This document shows, one piece after another, positions 25,401 through 38,570 of a stretch of DNA of 64,000 bases (its first letter is position 1; the number at the start of each line of letters is the position of its first letter). The stretch lies in contig OX442316.1 of NCBI GenBank assembly GCA_949358305.1, positions 10,292,001 through 10,356,000 of the forward strand, read 5' to 3'. This DNA is from Strigamia acuminata. Its lineage: Eukaryota > Arthropoda > Chilopoda > Geophilomorpha > Linotaeniidae. Made by a program: the position numbers and the translations under genes. Below the pieces are notes generated by a model. It saw nothing but the letters and a program-made list of their open reading frames with translations, had not been told where the DNA came from and did no database searches.

Positions 25401-28400
25401 AAAACCAAAAAAAAAAAACTAAGGTTTCCGTCCTTTCCTCATAGAGTTCCTGCTTTCCATTTCCATGCTGCAATTTCTTTGATATTAAGATAAAAAGTTC
25501 AAGTGTGAAGCACACTTTTCAACCGGAAATTAAAATCAAAACCCCAAGAAGAAAGTCCAATTAAACTGTGCAGAAACCTAATTTTTTCTTCACCTTACCT
25601 ACATCAATTATCTAATTGCCTTTTACCAATAAGTTCTAAGACTTTATAACCCTTATAAACGGTGAACTTCTAACTGTAATAAATTCTTCTTTTATATCGT
25701 CTCATAAATAATGCACCCAACTTCATCACTTTGAATTGCGGGGAGGAACTCGGGAAGAATCAGTAATGATATTCAGAAAACCATTCACTATGGATTGGTG
25801 TGATGTGATAAAAATTGTAACATTTTTACGGCGCACCGAACCATCTTCAAGTTAAAATATTGTAAGACGATTTAACACGAGAACACAAACTACCCGTCAG
25901 ACAAAACACGCCGACATCCGTGTTTCTATTTTCAAATTTGTTGATGCGTCTGCAAAAGTGTATAATATCTCAATCACGAGTTGTTCAACAGCAGGTGTTA
26001 AGTGTATACCAATATCAGACTGGCTCCAAATATAAGAAGATCTTCTTTCTTTCATTTCGTGTCCAATGGGTTCTCTATCCTTTTTTGGAAAAAAAAAACA
26101 AACTTGACGTTGTGTCGCACACGATTTATCAACAGACACCATCGGCCACAATTTATGGACTTCGACGTGTGGGAAGTGTTTTTTTTCTCCCTTTTCTTAA
26201 ACTTATTGTTTTTTCCACTCCCGAGTTTGTGCCACCAAAGTTTTTGTCATCGTTTTGAACTCACAAACGACAGAATGACAAGCGAGCAAGCAGCTGCCAC
26301 CGCGAATGCAAATCTTCCCCTCTTAACTGCTTTCCCTTCTGCTTGTTTCCAAAAATTGCACGTCTAAGGAAACGTTAAACCTAATAAAACTACTTCCTGC
26401 TTGGAAGACCTGCGAGGAAACCCATCAATTTACCACTTTGCCATTATACACGGTTGTCCACTATTTTCAATTTTTCACTTTCAAAATTTGAAAAATTGAA
26501 ATTATCTTTTGAAAAATGTCTCCGCCATTATCCAGACACATTAGTGAATTGGAATTCCATAAGGCACCTTTTGTCCTAACACAATGCTAACAAACGATGT
26601 GCTAACAACTCGTCACGCTACATTGACAGCAATTTACTCTAAGAAAAAAAGAAAAATATTCAACCTTTTCCCCCTTACCTCGGGTCAGCCAGATTTCACT
26701 AGTAGATAATATCTAAGGTTTGGATGTATTCCTCTTGTATGATTACACTGTAATTTATCTCAAGGACCGACAAATCTCCCCAGAGAACAAACTTAAAGTA
26801 CCCACACCGTTATAATATGGGTGTAAGCCCATTATTTTGTCAACGTTAAACATGTATAAAATAAAAATTTAAACGAGAGAGAGGGCATTTCCATTTTTTT
26901 TGTTTACATCATTTGTTTTCTGGTCTCGTCGCTCGCTATCATCATCACCTTAAAAAGCTTGTGTGCAAACTACAGATTGAGCCTTTCACTGGCAGATGTG
27001 CTGTTGTCAGTGCACTCACCTTCCGCACGCTTGCCAGGTGTAAGAGAAATGAGGCACAAGTTCAGGTATAGATTGCCTCACGACATGTGGGCAGTGAGCG
27101 GACACGAGCAGCTGGTGAGGAGGAAAAAAACACCCCATCCCTCCTCGTTAGTGGGCATGTGTGTAACACCTGAATAAGGCACACACAAAGAAGATGTGTA
27201 GTGTGCTCACCTTGCTCACTCTTAGCAAGAGGAGGCGTTTCCACATTTAAAAGTCTAGCTCCCTCAAGACCATCACATCCACCATTAAACATGGCCGACA
27301 GACGAGTTCAAAGTCAAATTCATAATTAGATATCAAATGCAAACGAAGACACGCCCGAAAAATCTACTTAACTAAATCGTCAAATCTAATTCCATGACGA
27401 GAGATGATGAAAAATATCAAAATAAATGGCAGAAATAAAACATTTCGAATTGGCAGACATGCAAAAGCCATTTCCATCGCGCACGTAATAAAAAACAAAG
27501 GAAAAAACAAAGAAATAAATCAAAATAATAAGGATTCTTCGCATAAAACTATACAAGGTCATTGCTCCCTTTTCTTTTGCACAATCGATTCCGGCTGCTG
27601 CGTTAACCCTTTCGAGATTCCGCATCCAAAAACACACACAACCAATTCAATAGAATTTGCTACTCACGCCAACATCTTCAGCCATGTCAATTCCTCCATC
27701 ATCGGAGAAATTCTCCTCATCTTCATCCGTAGTTGTTTCCACATCGAACGGAACGGTGGTGAGGGGATAACAACCAGCCGCATAAGGACCCCACGGTCTG
27801 TCCTTTCTGCTCAGCATAATCTCCAGTTGCAAAAATCCAAGGGTAAAATAAGCCTTTTTCGTGCAGATCGAGTCGATTTGACGGGCAGTGATGTGTTTAG
27901 GACGAGATGTTGGCACAACTGATGAGCAAATAAGTGATAAAAGCCATTTGATGGGCAGTGAAAAAGGGAGGCAGTGTGGAAAACCAAGGTGCACACTGCA
28001 CTGCAGGATTGACAACCTTGGTGTGGAGGCAGAGTATCTACTCTTGTTCCTTTACTCCACATCTGTTGGCGCTGCTGTACACAACTTTCCCTCTTCCCTC
28101 GACCACACGCCCGCTTGGATTCTCCCAAAAAGAGGGATGAAATTCAAGTCGTGGGGCCAACCAAGCTGCAAACATTTCTCCACAATTTTACATTATACAA
28201 TTCCACACTAAATTCACTTTTTACAATTCCAAATTTCTCATCGAGAAAATTCTTTTCGAAATCTAATTTGTATCTGAAATTTCAACAGCGAGAATTTGAC
28301 CTGCAATGACCTCCAATTTCAGTTTTTCAAGTCACGAATATTTATCAAAAAAAAAAATTATTAATAATTACAAAGAAAATATCTATTAAAATAAATATTT

Positions 28401-31400
28401 GCAAACTAAAAGGTCGAAAAACTTTGTTGTTTATTACACGCACACCCACATTCTAAATTAAAACCCTCAATTCTAAATGCAGGCTCGTAATTTTACACAT
28501 CCACAATATTCCCCCCTCTCTTTCGTGATTCAATCATGGATAAATCACCCTGCTCTGACTCATAGGTGAGACATAGCCCCCGTGTTTCATCCCTACGTAT
28601 AAGCATCATCATTAGAAGCTCAGATACAGGAGTTTGTTGACTGCTCACTGCCAAATGCCAACTTATTCTTTTCCTCCTTCCAACTTTATGACCCTAAGTC
28701 TGACTCTCTCTCTCGTTTCAAAGTCATTTCAAGGGATAGTTCAAGGGGTGTGTCGAATGGGCCAAGCCCAATTCACTTAGCTTGATTATTCACACATTCG
28801 AGTTGATCTTCTTTGCAAAGAAAAAGAAATGCTTTCTTTAAACAATATTTATTTAGGGTTTGCGACTACCTAAGTTTAATTTATCGCCGCACTTCAGAAA
28901 GAGGGTCTGCGAACTGACTACAAATCATTTCTTGTAAGAATTGATAACTGTTTTAATTTTTTTTTTTTTGGTGGGGATGAATCATGATACACGAGTCCAC
29001 TTGTTTCCCATTCGCAGGCTTATCTGGACGAAGCATGCGCCGAAGAAAATGTAAAATGGATAATAAACGAAACAAAAGTCAAACACAGGATCACAATTTT
29101 TATCACCGATGATCTCGGCGACCCTACTCATTAAAAATGATAAGTCAACTTCACAGTAGAATAAAGTTGTGACTTGGGAACACGAGTTGGCAAACATTAA
29201 GCGGTTCCACTCGCCACATGTGTTGCCGCTCACGAGTAAATGGATACTCACTCAGACCCAAAACTCTGGTTGAAATGATGCCCAGAATGAAGTAACGACA
29301 GCGCCCCATTCCCAGGAACCAAAAAAAAAAAATAAAAATTCATGTCCGAGACATGCAAGAAGGATCTTTAACCTCTTGCCTTCCAACCACAAAAAAAGAA
29401 AAGAAAAAGAGTCAACTTTCTAATTACGGCTCTGAGTATTAATGAGGGTTAACCGACTAATGATACAAAAATCAAAGAAATTTAAATTCTTGATTTAATT
29501 AAATGCATTCTTTTTTGTATCTGGGCGCCATTTTGGCATTTTGTATGCAAGTGTTTTTTTTTTTTTACTCCGTATAACCAATTACACACAATTTCATTTT
29601 ATTCATCAACCAATTTCCAACTGGGCCCCATTTTATCAACATTTATCCAATTTTCCTGCATCGTATAAACAAACATGCACCAAATGTGTTTTCCATTACC
29701 CCCTATAGAGCGAGAAAATTTCCATATACTTAAATGCTCTCAAAACCAAAAAAAAATTAATAAGTATAAAGGTCACCTTACATCTCAACACTGTCCATTT
29801 CCAAACAATAAAAAGGTCCACCTGGCGGAACAGGTGTTAGGCAAAACTCAAAACTCCTCTTTTTCACCTCCAGCCTCCACCTGCCGTTTTCTTATTGCTA
29901 CATTCAAATCACCTGTCTTTTTTTAAGAGAGAAAGAAAGACCTGAAAAACGAAAGAAAAAAAAACCTGACCCAGATTTATGAGGCCCTAAATTAGTTATG
30001 TTAATCTCCATTTTTCCAACACCACTGCAAAACCAATATGAATAAAATGAAATAAAATGAAATAAAGACGAGGTCGAAACAATTCTCTTGGTTTCATCCG
30101 TTCGAATTGCGCTAAATTAATGGCAAATTGTTCCTTTTTAAACCTATTAAATTTAAAGTAAAATCCGGTTTCGTTGTCAATATTCCAAGAAGCTTTTACC
30201 ACAAAAATGCGCTCGGTAATTTTGTCGCATGTCCCATTTTCACCTCAATAGGCGCATAAAGGAATAAAGGAGGGGTATAAAAGGGTAGGCACTCCCATTT
30301 AGCACCTCCGAGCCATTTTTTTGTACTTAGCATTAACGGTTAGACCACCATGATGGAAAGTGTGTTTGTTTATACTATTTGTGGGGATAGTAATTGAATA
30401 TTTAAGCTCTGCAATTGAGTGAGTGATGTTTCATGCCTCGGTGAAGTAGGTCAAGGGTTTTAATTTTTATTTCTGAAATTATTTATTTAAATATAAGCCT
30501 AAACCGACATTTAGTTTTATTTTTTCGCGTTTTTTGTTTAATTTTTTTTTTTTTAATTCGTTAAAAATAAGTTTTCGACTCATGAATTCGTCTGTAGGTG
30601 GAGAGAGCTCATGACTAATTTTTATTTTTTTCAATTCATGAATGTAAATTCATTGAATTTTTATTTTTTTAATTTTTTTTCAAAATAAAATGCCATTCTT
30701 GCTCGACTACATTCTGGACTAATAAGCACTTCCAATGTGTTTTGAAAGGAAAATTCAAATTCCAAGAGGCTTCAAGATATGCACGTCTATTCGTTTCATT
30801 ATGAAAACAAAACCCCAACCCCGCAAAATATTTGGGCGGACATTTTCTTTTTTGAATTCATTATTGCTTCACCTCCTCACAAACAAGAATGTTTGCTATG
30901 TCGAAGGGAAATGGGTCTGGAGTGCAATTTCCTTCAAATACCAATCGTTAAAGTTGATTAAATCTCCCACTAACTTACATAATTCAATTCAATCCAAAGA
31001 AATATATATATACATATTTGAATTTAAGTCCACAGTTTATTAATTAAATAATAAACAACACAAAGTAATCACAAACTTATCTCGAGAAAAGCGAAAGTCG
31101 AATGGATATCCTATTTATATGACTCACTCAATTACAGTTTTTCTAGCTTTTTCTTACTTACACAAACGATTTAGAATTTTAATTTTCACAAAATACATTT
31201 CAAATTGTATATTTACCATCGAAATTCAATAAAAAGTTACCTCATGTAACTCTTCTAAGACATAAAATCCAGATTATTAACCCCCCTTATCGTGGAAATT
31301 ATGATTTTTATTACCAATTTGAGACTTTCCAATTCTCCGAGCCAAGTACCCAGAAGAGACTGGGGGTCACAGTCCAAGTCTTCACGATCACTGTCAGGTT

Positions 31401-31450
31401 CGGCTTCACTAGTGCTGCTACTATAGGTGCTATCTTCGAATTCTGATGCC
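16486..31450 (-). CDS. pico: Pico / lamellipodin (MRL family: Ras-association, PH, poly-proline adaptor)
   Basis: MRL proteins (RIAM, lamellipodin, pico) link Ras-type GTPases and phosphoinositides to talin, Ena/VASP and actin growth. Minus-strand coding exons are 31450-31315, 23855-23747, 22480-22053, optional 21812-21750, 19789-19712, 19286-19127, 19058-18802, 18720-18577, 18511-18401, 18325-18224 and 18153-16486. An alternative first exon is 27817-27668. Isoforms using it have 1068 residues. Order: an acidic N-terminus with LGEL helices; a coiled coil ([20 protein letters not shown]); an RA domain ([20 protein letters not shown]); a PH domain ([18 protein letters not shown] to [10 protein letters not shown]); and a 556-codon terminal exon with repeated PPPPPP Ena/VASP-type motifs ending [18 protein letters not shown]. 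Exon 31450 starts in phase 2, so at least one further 5' exon with a start codon lies upstream and was not found. Introns in the 5' half reach several kilobases. Confidence 0.92.
21750..21812 (-). other. Candidate 63-base cassette exon of pico
   Basis: It is flanked by TTTTCAG and GTAAGT, is 63 bases long with no stop, and both neighbours are phase 0, so it can be included or skipped freely. It encodes [21 protein letters not shown]. The [11 protein letters not shown] core resembles the LGEL motifs in the neighbouring exons ([24 protein letters not shown]). Skipping joins PPTQ to AEQAAR, the expected MRL order. Confidence 0.55.
23856..27667 (-). other. Large pico intron
   Basis: About 3.8 kb of AT-rich intron between the GLDHVGGG exon and the alternative first exon. 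I see homopolymer runs and a short CA tract near 25285, but no further exon or gene that I can support. Confidence 0.5.
27668..27817 (-). CDS. pico: Alternative first coding exon of pico
   Basis: Fifty codons start at ATG 27817 ([19 protein letters not shown]) and end in acidic [15 protein letters not shown] before a GTGAGT donor in phase 0. The donor phase matches the GLDHVGGG exon at 23855 exactly, as does the donor of exon 31450-31315. The two 5' exons are therefore probably alternative, or less likely consecutive: no acceptor is evident just before the ATG. It would replace the [12 protein letters not shown] helix with a different N-terminus. Confidence 0.6.
27818..31314 (-). other. Pico 5' intron / upstream region of the alternative exon
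   Basis: About 3.5 kb between the two alternative 5' exons. The promoter for the 27817 start is expected just to the right of it. No TATA box or further exon could be assigned. The rest is simple AT-rich sequence with A and T runs. Confidence 0.4.
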
Positions 31451-32386
31451 CTAGAAACAAGAGAAAAAAATTAATTTTTAAAAAGTAAACAAGTGGGTGT
31501 ATGGTATTACAAATAATGTGACATGATTAATTGGAATACCTCTTTTTAAGTTGGAAATGAGGCTATGTCCTAATTAATACACGTGTTTCACTTTTTATAC
31601 GAATAATCAATTGTGATTTTGGCTAGAAGCAGGCTTTTCCAATCTTTGAAATCGACTTGTGTAATAACAATAAATGTAACAATACGTGGTTCTTTCAAAC
31701 TGGTTTAAAGCCACTCCCAGTTCAATCCTTTCTGACTCGACTGAGTAAGCCCAGCAGTAAAAGTAAAGATCAAATTTCACTCTCCACTAAGACGGTCTAA
31801 TTTTAGGATTTTGATGAGGAGTATGCGGACTGTAAAAATTTATTTCGGCGTTGAAAAACCCATTCAACGCCATTGTTAACCATTTAAAATAAGAAGACCG
31901 GCGGTAAACGTGAAAATAGATCGCGGTTGGTTTTCCATTTTTTTCGGTCACTTAGATTGTCAATTTAGCGAAAACTTACATGAATACCAACTAATCAAAG
32001 GTCAAATCCTCGTTTTTCAATCCGTTTCATATCCATTGAGTATTTTTTTCGCACTAGTTGCATTCCTAACCGTGTAGCAGACATATTACCATGGTAGTGA
32101 GCATGCGCTTTGAATGGTGGCATCAACGATAATATCGAGTATTTGTATATATTACTCGATATTTAACAACATGCAACATCTTTTTGTTTTATTTTTTAAA
32201 AAAAATTTAAAAATTAAAATAAATCGTAGTAGATGCTTTTTTAAAATTTAATACGTTAGTAATTTGTTTATTCTTACATTTTAAAATAAATTTAAGCAAT
32301 TTAATTCGGTTTAATGGCGTCATAATCGATTTTTACGACTAATCTTTTTGACCGACTAACTAACAATACGGAGCACTTGATAAGAG

Positions 32387-32397
32387 GCGCCATCTAT
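32387..32397 (-). promoter_or_regulatory. CTCF-like motif ATAGATGGCGC
   Basis: The minus strand reads ATAGATGGCGC, close to the AGATGGCGC core of insect CTCF sites. It lies between the divergent pico and HDAC4 genes, where a boundary would make sense. This is one short motif only. Confidence 0.25.
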
Positions 32398-32639
32398 GAT
32401 CGATTAGACCACTCATCGATCTTAACTGTTTCGTTGTAGATATTGACCTTCAGCATACGCAAGAATTCCAGCGTTGTTGCGACAGAAATTCCTTTTAATT
32501 TATTCTCGAACAATCCAGTGCAACCTTTGAATCGGTTACGAAAAAATGACAACGACGAAAACAGCCGCAATTCAAGTATTTTTGCCACGCTTTTTCTAAC
32601 CTCGGTCGTCTTTTGTTGACCGACCGACACTGTGTGATG

Positions 32640-32901
32640 TAATCCGTCGTAACTCTACATGTGTATGACTGAAGCGCCTATGACATCATTATAATCGGTC
32701 GAGTAAAAATACGCCCAAGCGCATTCTTTTTACGTAAGTTCCGGATTGCTGCCATAAGACGATTGATTTTACGCTTAAAGATGACGTTAAAGATTTTTTA
32801 GAGGAATTTAATAATTTGTATACCACCGATGACAAGATAATTTAACGAACCAGTCAAAAGGCATCGTGAAACGAAATCTCTACCCGAGAATCGCGACGGA
32901 G
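32640..32901 (+). promoter_or_regulatory. Candidate HDAC4 leader exon and promoter
   Basis: A less AT-rich stretch ends in a strong donor, CGACGGAG followed by GTGAGTTTAC at 32902. The first coding exon of HDAC4 (41678 onward) has an acceptor immediately before a short leader, so a distant non-coding exon is required. This is the best donor I noticed in the interval. An ~8.8 kb first intron is inferred. Confidence 0.3.
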
Positions 32902-34502
32902 GTGAGTTTACTTATTCGATCAGTGGTATTTTCCGACTTGCTAAGATTAAGCCTAAACTGTAATCAGATTGATTTCTAAACGATCTTGATTTTTCCCCCC
33001 CTATTCTATTGACCAACGAGCAATAGAGCTACAGACAGACTGAATCTCAATCAGCTGTGATAATTGTTGGTATTAAGGAGAGTTAATTTGCTTTGTGGGC
33101 AGCGACGAGCAAGTTCAAATCTCGCATACCACAGTGGCTTCTTTGTTTATGCTATTTTATTTCTACTTAAAGGGCCTCAATCTCGGGTTTTTTATGGTTG
33201 CAAGCAAAATTAGATGCAACGTTTATCTTGAAAGTGTGTTTCGGAGGGTGGGAGCATTTTTTGTCTCCTGTAAAAGCCTTTTTTCTTTTCTTTTTTTTTT
33301 ATCACAGCTGATAAATTTGTTTACATTTGTATGGGACTTGGTACGGGTAGATTTTTAAAGGTTGGGCAAAGGGCTGTTGATACATGTCACATCTATTTAT
33401 TGCACAAATTTTCGCTGATATGATCTGTTGACTGTGTATACAGTTCAAATGGATGGATAAATCTAGAAAAATGCAGTTGAAACTAGTGGAGTGACGAGGT
33501 GCTGTAAAATTGGAAAAATTTCAAATTTTATCGTATGAAATATGATTGGTGGATGGAAAGTCTTTAATAATGTTCTGTGTATGGAGAGAGGAAAAATGCG
33601 TGATTTGGAAGTGAATCGTAAACGAGGATTAGAGCAATGATCGTGTGTGTGTGTGGAGTTGTATTTTAAACATATTTTTACTATATGGTAATGATGTGTT
33701 GTTTGGGTCTGGTTAACTAGCGCATTACTTTTATGATGTAAGCTGTTTTGTTTGTAAGAAAATAGAGGAGTGTGTTTGCTATTAGCACGCAGTCTGGCAT
33801 TTGTTTTATGTTGTCACCAAGGGGTAGGGGGATTTGGTGGCTTTTAACTGTTGAAATAATATTTTCTGTGGTGAAAGTTAAAAGCTGGGTAGCCAAATAT
33901 AAACAAAATAATAAAATGTCTAACTGTTTTTTTTTTCTTTTTGGTAAATATATTACCTGATGAATGGTTTATTATTTTGCTTGAGAAGGATGATTACAAA
34001 TGGCTGGAAAAACAAGGGGAAATGTATTTCCGTGAGTCATATTGTGATTAATTGAATTTCTTGATTTTAATTAGTAATTACCTACTTGGAGGCACTTTTT
34101 TTTTTTTGTAATTTTGTTTTGATTTGTTTTGTTTTTCGAAATCGATGTTTCCTTAATCCATGTGAAAAAGTCATTTTTCTTGATTTTCGCATCGATTTTC
34201 GGCCTGATTTTAGCCCTCCATCTTGGATATATGTTAGATCGATGATAAATTCGTGCCGTAAATTGCAAATTAAGCTCAAATTAAATGGCGATTTATCATG
34301 GAAAAGACGTATTTTTACCGTAAATCATTGATTTTCTAATGAAGCGATTATTTTTCTCAGAAACAAATTTCCAATTTCCTTGATTATTTCAAACCAATTG
34401 ATCATGAATTAAATAAAAGCTATTCAATGTAATTTGAGCTGATATTACAAACACATAAAACATCCGTAATGTTTACACAAGGTGCATTTAAGCGTCGGAA
34501 TT

Positions 34503-34565
34503 CATTTACACGAATGCAAATCGCTTCTTTAGCATTTAAACCAGCGATTTGCACTCGTGTAAATG
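34503..34565. repeat. Short near-perfect hairpin (23-base arms, 17-base loop)
   Basis: Arms 34503-34525 (CATTTACACGAATGCAAATC...) and 34543-34565 are reverse complements with a single mismatch, separated by a 17-base loop. The size and stem quality are like a miRNA precursor. A transposon-derived fragment is the main alternative, since TTTACAC and GTGTAAA motifs recur nearby. Confidence 0.7.
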
Positions 34566-37500
34566 CTGTACACTCGTTTAAATGACTTAATGGGTGCGCA
34601 CCTACAGTAAACACTTGTTTAATTTTTTTCCCCCCGCGCGATAACCACCAAATATTCAAAATATGTTTTTTTTTAAAAAAAAAAAAAAAAAAAACCAATC
34701 ATAATATATTAACTCGCGGGCAACATCGGTTATCAACAACAATTATCAACTATTACGAAAGATATGAAACAAAAAATCCGAAAAAACAAAAGAAAAAAAA
34801 AACACCCACTTAATATTACCTACACCACCCATTCGCTAGTTATTTTTAAACCGCATTTCTGTCTGTGTGTAAGCAAAAATACTGAAAGAATGCAGATGAA
34901 GAATTTAAATGTGTTTCTCCATCTGTCATCATTGTAGTTGGATGGAGGATAGTGAGAAAGTGCGGCCGCATCACCCCCTGTTTACTGACATAGACCAAAC
35001 CCGTGATAAGCTCGCTATTTGTGTTCGGCAAATGAGCTAAAAATAGTTCAGCGCTGCTCTCATACTCAGTCTGCCTTGTGCTGCTACACATCCAAGTTTT
35101 GCAGATGAGCGAGTGAAAACCTTGACTGTGTATCATTATTAATTTTGCGACGATTTTTTGGCCTTGCCAGTTGCAAGTTTTATCGCGTTTATCAGTGGAC
35201 AGGTTGCATGAACTTGTGCTCGACTGTTGTGGAACGGGTATGCAAGTTTATGGACATAATTTTGTTTTTTAGTTTATTGTTTTTGAATGCTGACATGACA
35301 AACACATGAGTGAAAAAATGACCTCCAAGTTGTGTTTTTTTTGCGTTTTTCTTTTTTTTTTTTTCTTGCACCATGTTGAAGATGGAAGTTCCCAAAGATA
35401 GACACTGAAAAATTGTAGTCATCGGCAGTTTTCGTTAAGGTGGGTGGTTTGTTTTGATTGATTTAATTGGTTATTATTTGGGTAGTGGGTTGAGAAGGAT
35501 TTGGTGGAAAATTTGGCGAGAATTTATGAATTATTTCAATTTTTTTTTATTTTTTTAAATATTTACTTACGGTGAATGGAGACACTAAAGAAAAATTTTC
35601 CATTTTTATTACGTAAGGTGCTTTTTTTATACGGAAATTTGAAAATTACTTGATTCCTATTTTCAGCAATGATAATGGGAAATAAAAAAATAAAAATAAA
35701 AAAATAAGTATTTGTATGGATTTTTTTTCCTGCTTTTTATTTTTGTTGTTATTATTTTGGGAAGAGGTGAGTCTAAATTTATACTGTGTGGGTTTGGTCG
35801 TCGTGTAGCCTTTATTTAATGCATTGAATAGAGGGAAATGTTCTAATTGTTCGAGTTTTCTGTGTGGGAGGAATTAAATAATCAATATGGATATTTGAAT
35901 TTGTAGATGACAGTTGCATTTAGCGAAAAATTAATAATTCAGCTCGGGTTTAAATTTGTGTTTCATGTTTAATTAAATAGTTTGATCTTCAATTAGAAAT
36001 TTTTTTTTTTTTTTAAAAAAAAATGAAAAAAAAAATTTCTTTGTATTCTTTCATGACTAAGTAAATTAATTCATTTGAGTTGTTTGCAGGAGGTGTGAAC
36101 TTATAGGGTGGGCCCATAAGCAAGGAGAAAGTGGCTCCTTTTATTCATGAATTGGCTCTGATTCATGGCGTGTTGGACTGAATTTACTTCCATAAATTCT
36201 CCGTGAAAAATACAAGCAGGGGCCAACTTGTTGTTAGTGAGGTCTAAGGCACTGTTGCAATTGGCTATTTACACAATTATTGACTACTGGCTTCGTGGTT
36301 ATGCCTTTTATTCGTGTTTGTGTGTTTTTTCTCTGTTATTTTATATATTCATTACTTTTTATTATGGAATTAACTAATGTGAGAACCTGTTTGTAGTTTT
36401 TTTCTTTTTTTGTTGTATTTATTGCAGTGCTGAATGAAAATGTTAATATGTATTTAACATGTTAATGTTGCTATTTGTTATTTTTTTTCCTCATACGGAT
36501 CTAAAAATAGCATAATTATAACAAACTGACCGTCCATTCGAAATGAGGAAATTAATTGTGCATTAGATAAATAGACATATAAACTGGTAGACTAATTAAT
36601 TTGTAATGTCCAGTTGGTGGCACGTTGAAATTTGAATTGCTTAAAGTGCTTAGTACTATTTTGCAATCAAAATTCTGCATGCTTTTGGTCGTTTAAATTA
36701 CGATACAAATTATTCGGCTTAAATATGGTAGATTTGCGGAAATTTATGAATTTTAAACATGGTTTTGTCCGCGCCCAACGCCCAATTGGTGAATTTTTAT
36801 CTACCAAATTCTTGGAAATGATTTTGGGTGGTTGTTGTTGCTTTTTCCTTGAACGATTTCAGATAAGTTGTTTGCCGATAATTTATTTTTTTCTATGGAA
36901 ATTAATTGGAAAATCTCAATTTATAGTGACGAATGGTGGTATACACGTGAGAAAACATCCACAGGCGGAAAAAAAACGAGACTATTTCTGTTTGAATATT
37001 TATAGAAGCATTTATATAATAATAATCATAATAATAGATTGATGAGGAAAGTTTTAATTTTAGAGTATAGTAAACGAATGATGTAGCGAAGCTCTTGACT
37101 ATGATTTATTGACTCGAACTGTGCCAATTGGATTTTTGGTGGGTTAAATAATGCGTAACATTCTTGTGCACATTTGTTTTTGTTTATTTTGAATTTTCTC
37201 GTGAGGAAAGTGGTTTTTGTAATATTTAAATTGGGCCAATTTTTCATAATCTTTCTCGGGAGTAATGCAGGGAAAAAAATGGGTAAGGGCTATGTTAGTT
37301 ATTTGACACATGTTAGGCTTGAAGTTGTGTCATCTAAAAATAGCTATGCTCTATTTCTGCGCACCAACCATGATTTTTGCAGCCAGGACCTCGCATTGAG
37401 GAGGTTCCATTACGTATGTTTGGGGTAGTGTTTTGTATAAATTATATGTATTGATGTTTGTGTGTATGTGGGATGATGCAAATAGTTAGTGCGACTAAAG

Positions 37501-38337
37501 AATGGTGGGTTTTGACGTGATTTATGCGTTTTATCTTGTATTTTTTATTGTTTTTATTTTTATTTTGTTATTTTTTAGTTATTGGTGGTTTTTTAATTTT
37601 ATTTTTTTTGATTAAGGAATTTAATTGATGTTGAACTTGATTTTTTTTATGTTGCATGAAATCACACTAGTTATTCCTGTTATTGACATTTGTAACAGAG
37701 CGACAACCAAACAACGAATAAAACGAAGGCGGGTCCTTTTTATAGAAACAAATTATCGATCCCGGATCTGACCGTAAGATGTCGCAGTCGGCTTCAAATA
37801 TTCTTTTTAAAGCATTTTTTTTCTCTTTTTTTTTGTGTTTCGTGGAGTGATACATTTATTATTTCGTCGTTAAGTGCGTCTGGGGAGATTATACGAGTGG
37901 TTGCAACGGTAATTTTATTTTTTTTATTTTATTAAATGTATTCGGTAATTGGGTGAGGAAGGAGAAAAAAAAGCAGTTTGTCTTGGATTTTTTTGCCATC
38001 TGTTTTGTCTCTTCTTTTTTTTTTTTCCAATTAGTCGTTCTGTAACCTTCAACTTTATTATCACAAATGGTGTCTTTCACTTTGAAAAAGGGTGGAAAAA
38101 AAAAAATCTTGATTTTGCTACATAAGTAATGAACTGGGAATACGAAATAAGAAAAATAAATTTCTAAAAAAAAAAAATTTTTAGTTGAGGATATTTTATT
38201 TTATTTTTTTATTTTGTGGTTAAAAAAAAAAGTGGAAATATAAATTCAAATTTTTCTATTCATTTTGTGTATTTTATTTTATTTAAATGAATACCGAAGC
38301 GCGGATTGATGTCATTTTTATTATGACTTTCCCAGCA

Positions 38338-38570
38338 GCCGGAACATAAAGTGGCAGATTATGGAAAGGGTGGGGCGGGCTTTTGGTCTGGGATTGGCCG
38401 AACGAGTTGCGCCGCCAACGCTATTCATTTACCTCCCCGCTTCTCGCGCACGAGCACACATGAAGTTGGGACTGAGAAGTGCAACTGAGGCCCACCGTAA
38501 TTCGTGTGGGATGGAGGTAGAAATGGCGAACGGGCCTTACACTGGTATTCTAGCTTTTGGGAGGATGTCG
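38338..38570. promoter_or_regulatory. GC-rich patch, possible promoter or enhancer
   Basis: About 230 bases that are markedly richer in G+C and CpG than the surrounding AT-rich DNA, with GGGCGGGC near 38372-38379. It contains an 87-codon ORF with no recognisable similarity. It may be an alternative promoter of HDAC4 or pico. Confidence 0.3.

Noticed and set aside
32394-32630. Minus-strand ORF as the missing first pico exon
   Set aside because: No donor in the required phase 2 was found and the composition is unlike MRL N-termini.
34846-35136. Minus ORF of 96 codons
   Set aside because: No family resemblance and no promoter or splice signals that fit.
36632-37042. 136-codon plus ORF in the pico-HDAC4 interval
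   Set aside because: Rich in Phe/Leu/Ile from AT-rich sequence, with no motif, splice context or family resemblance.
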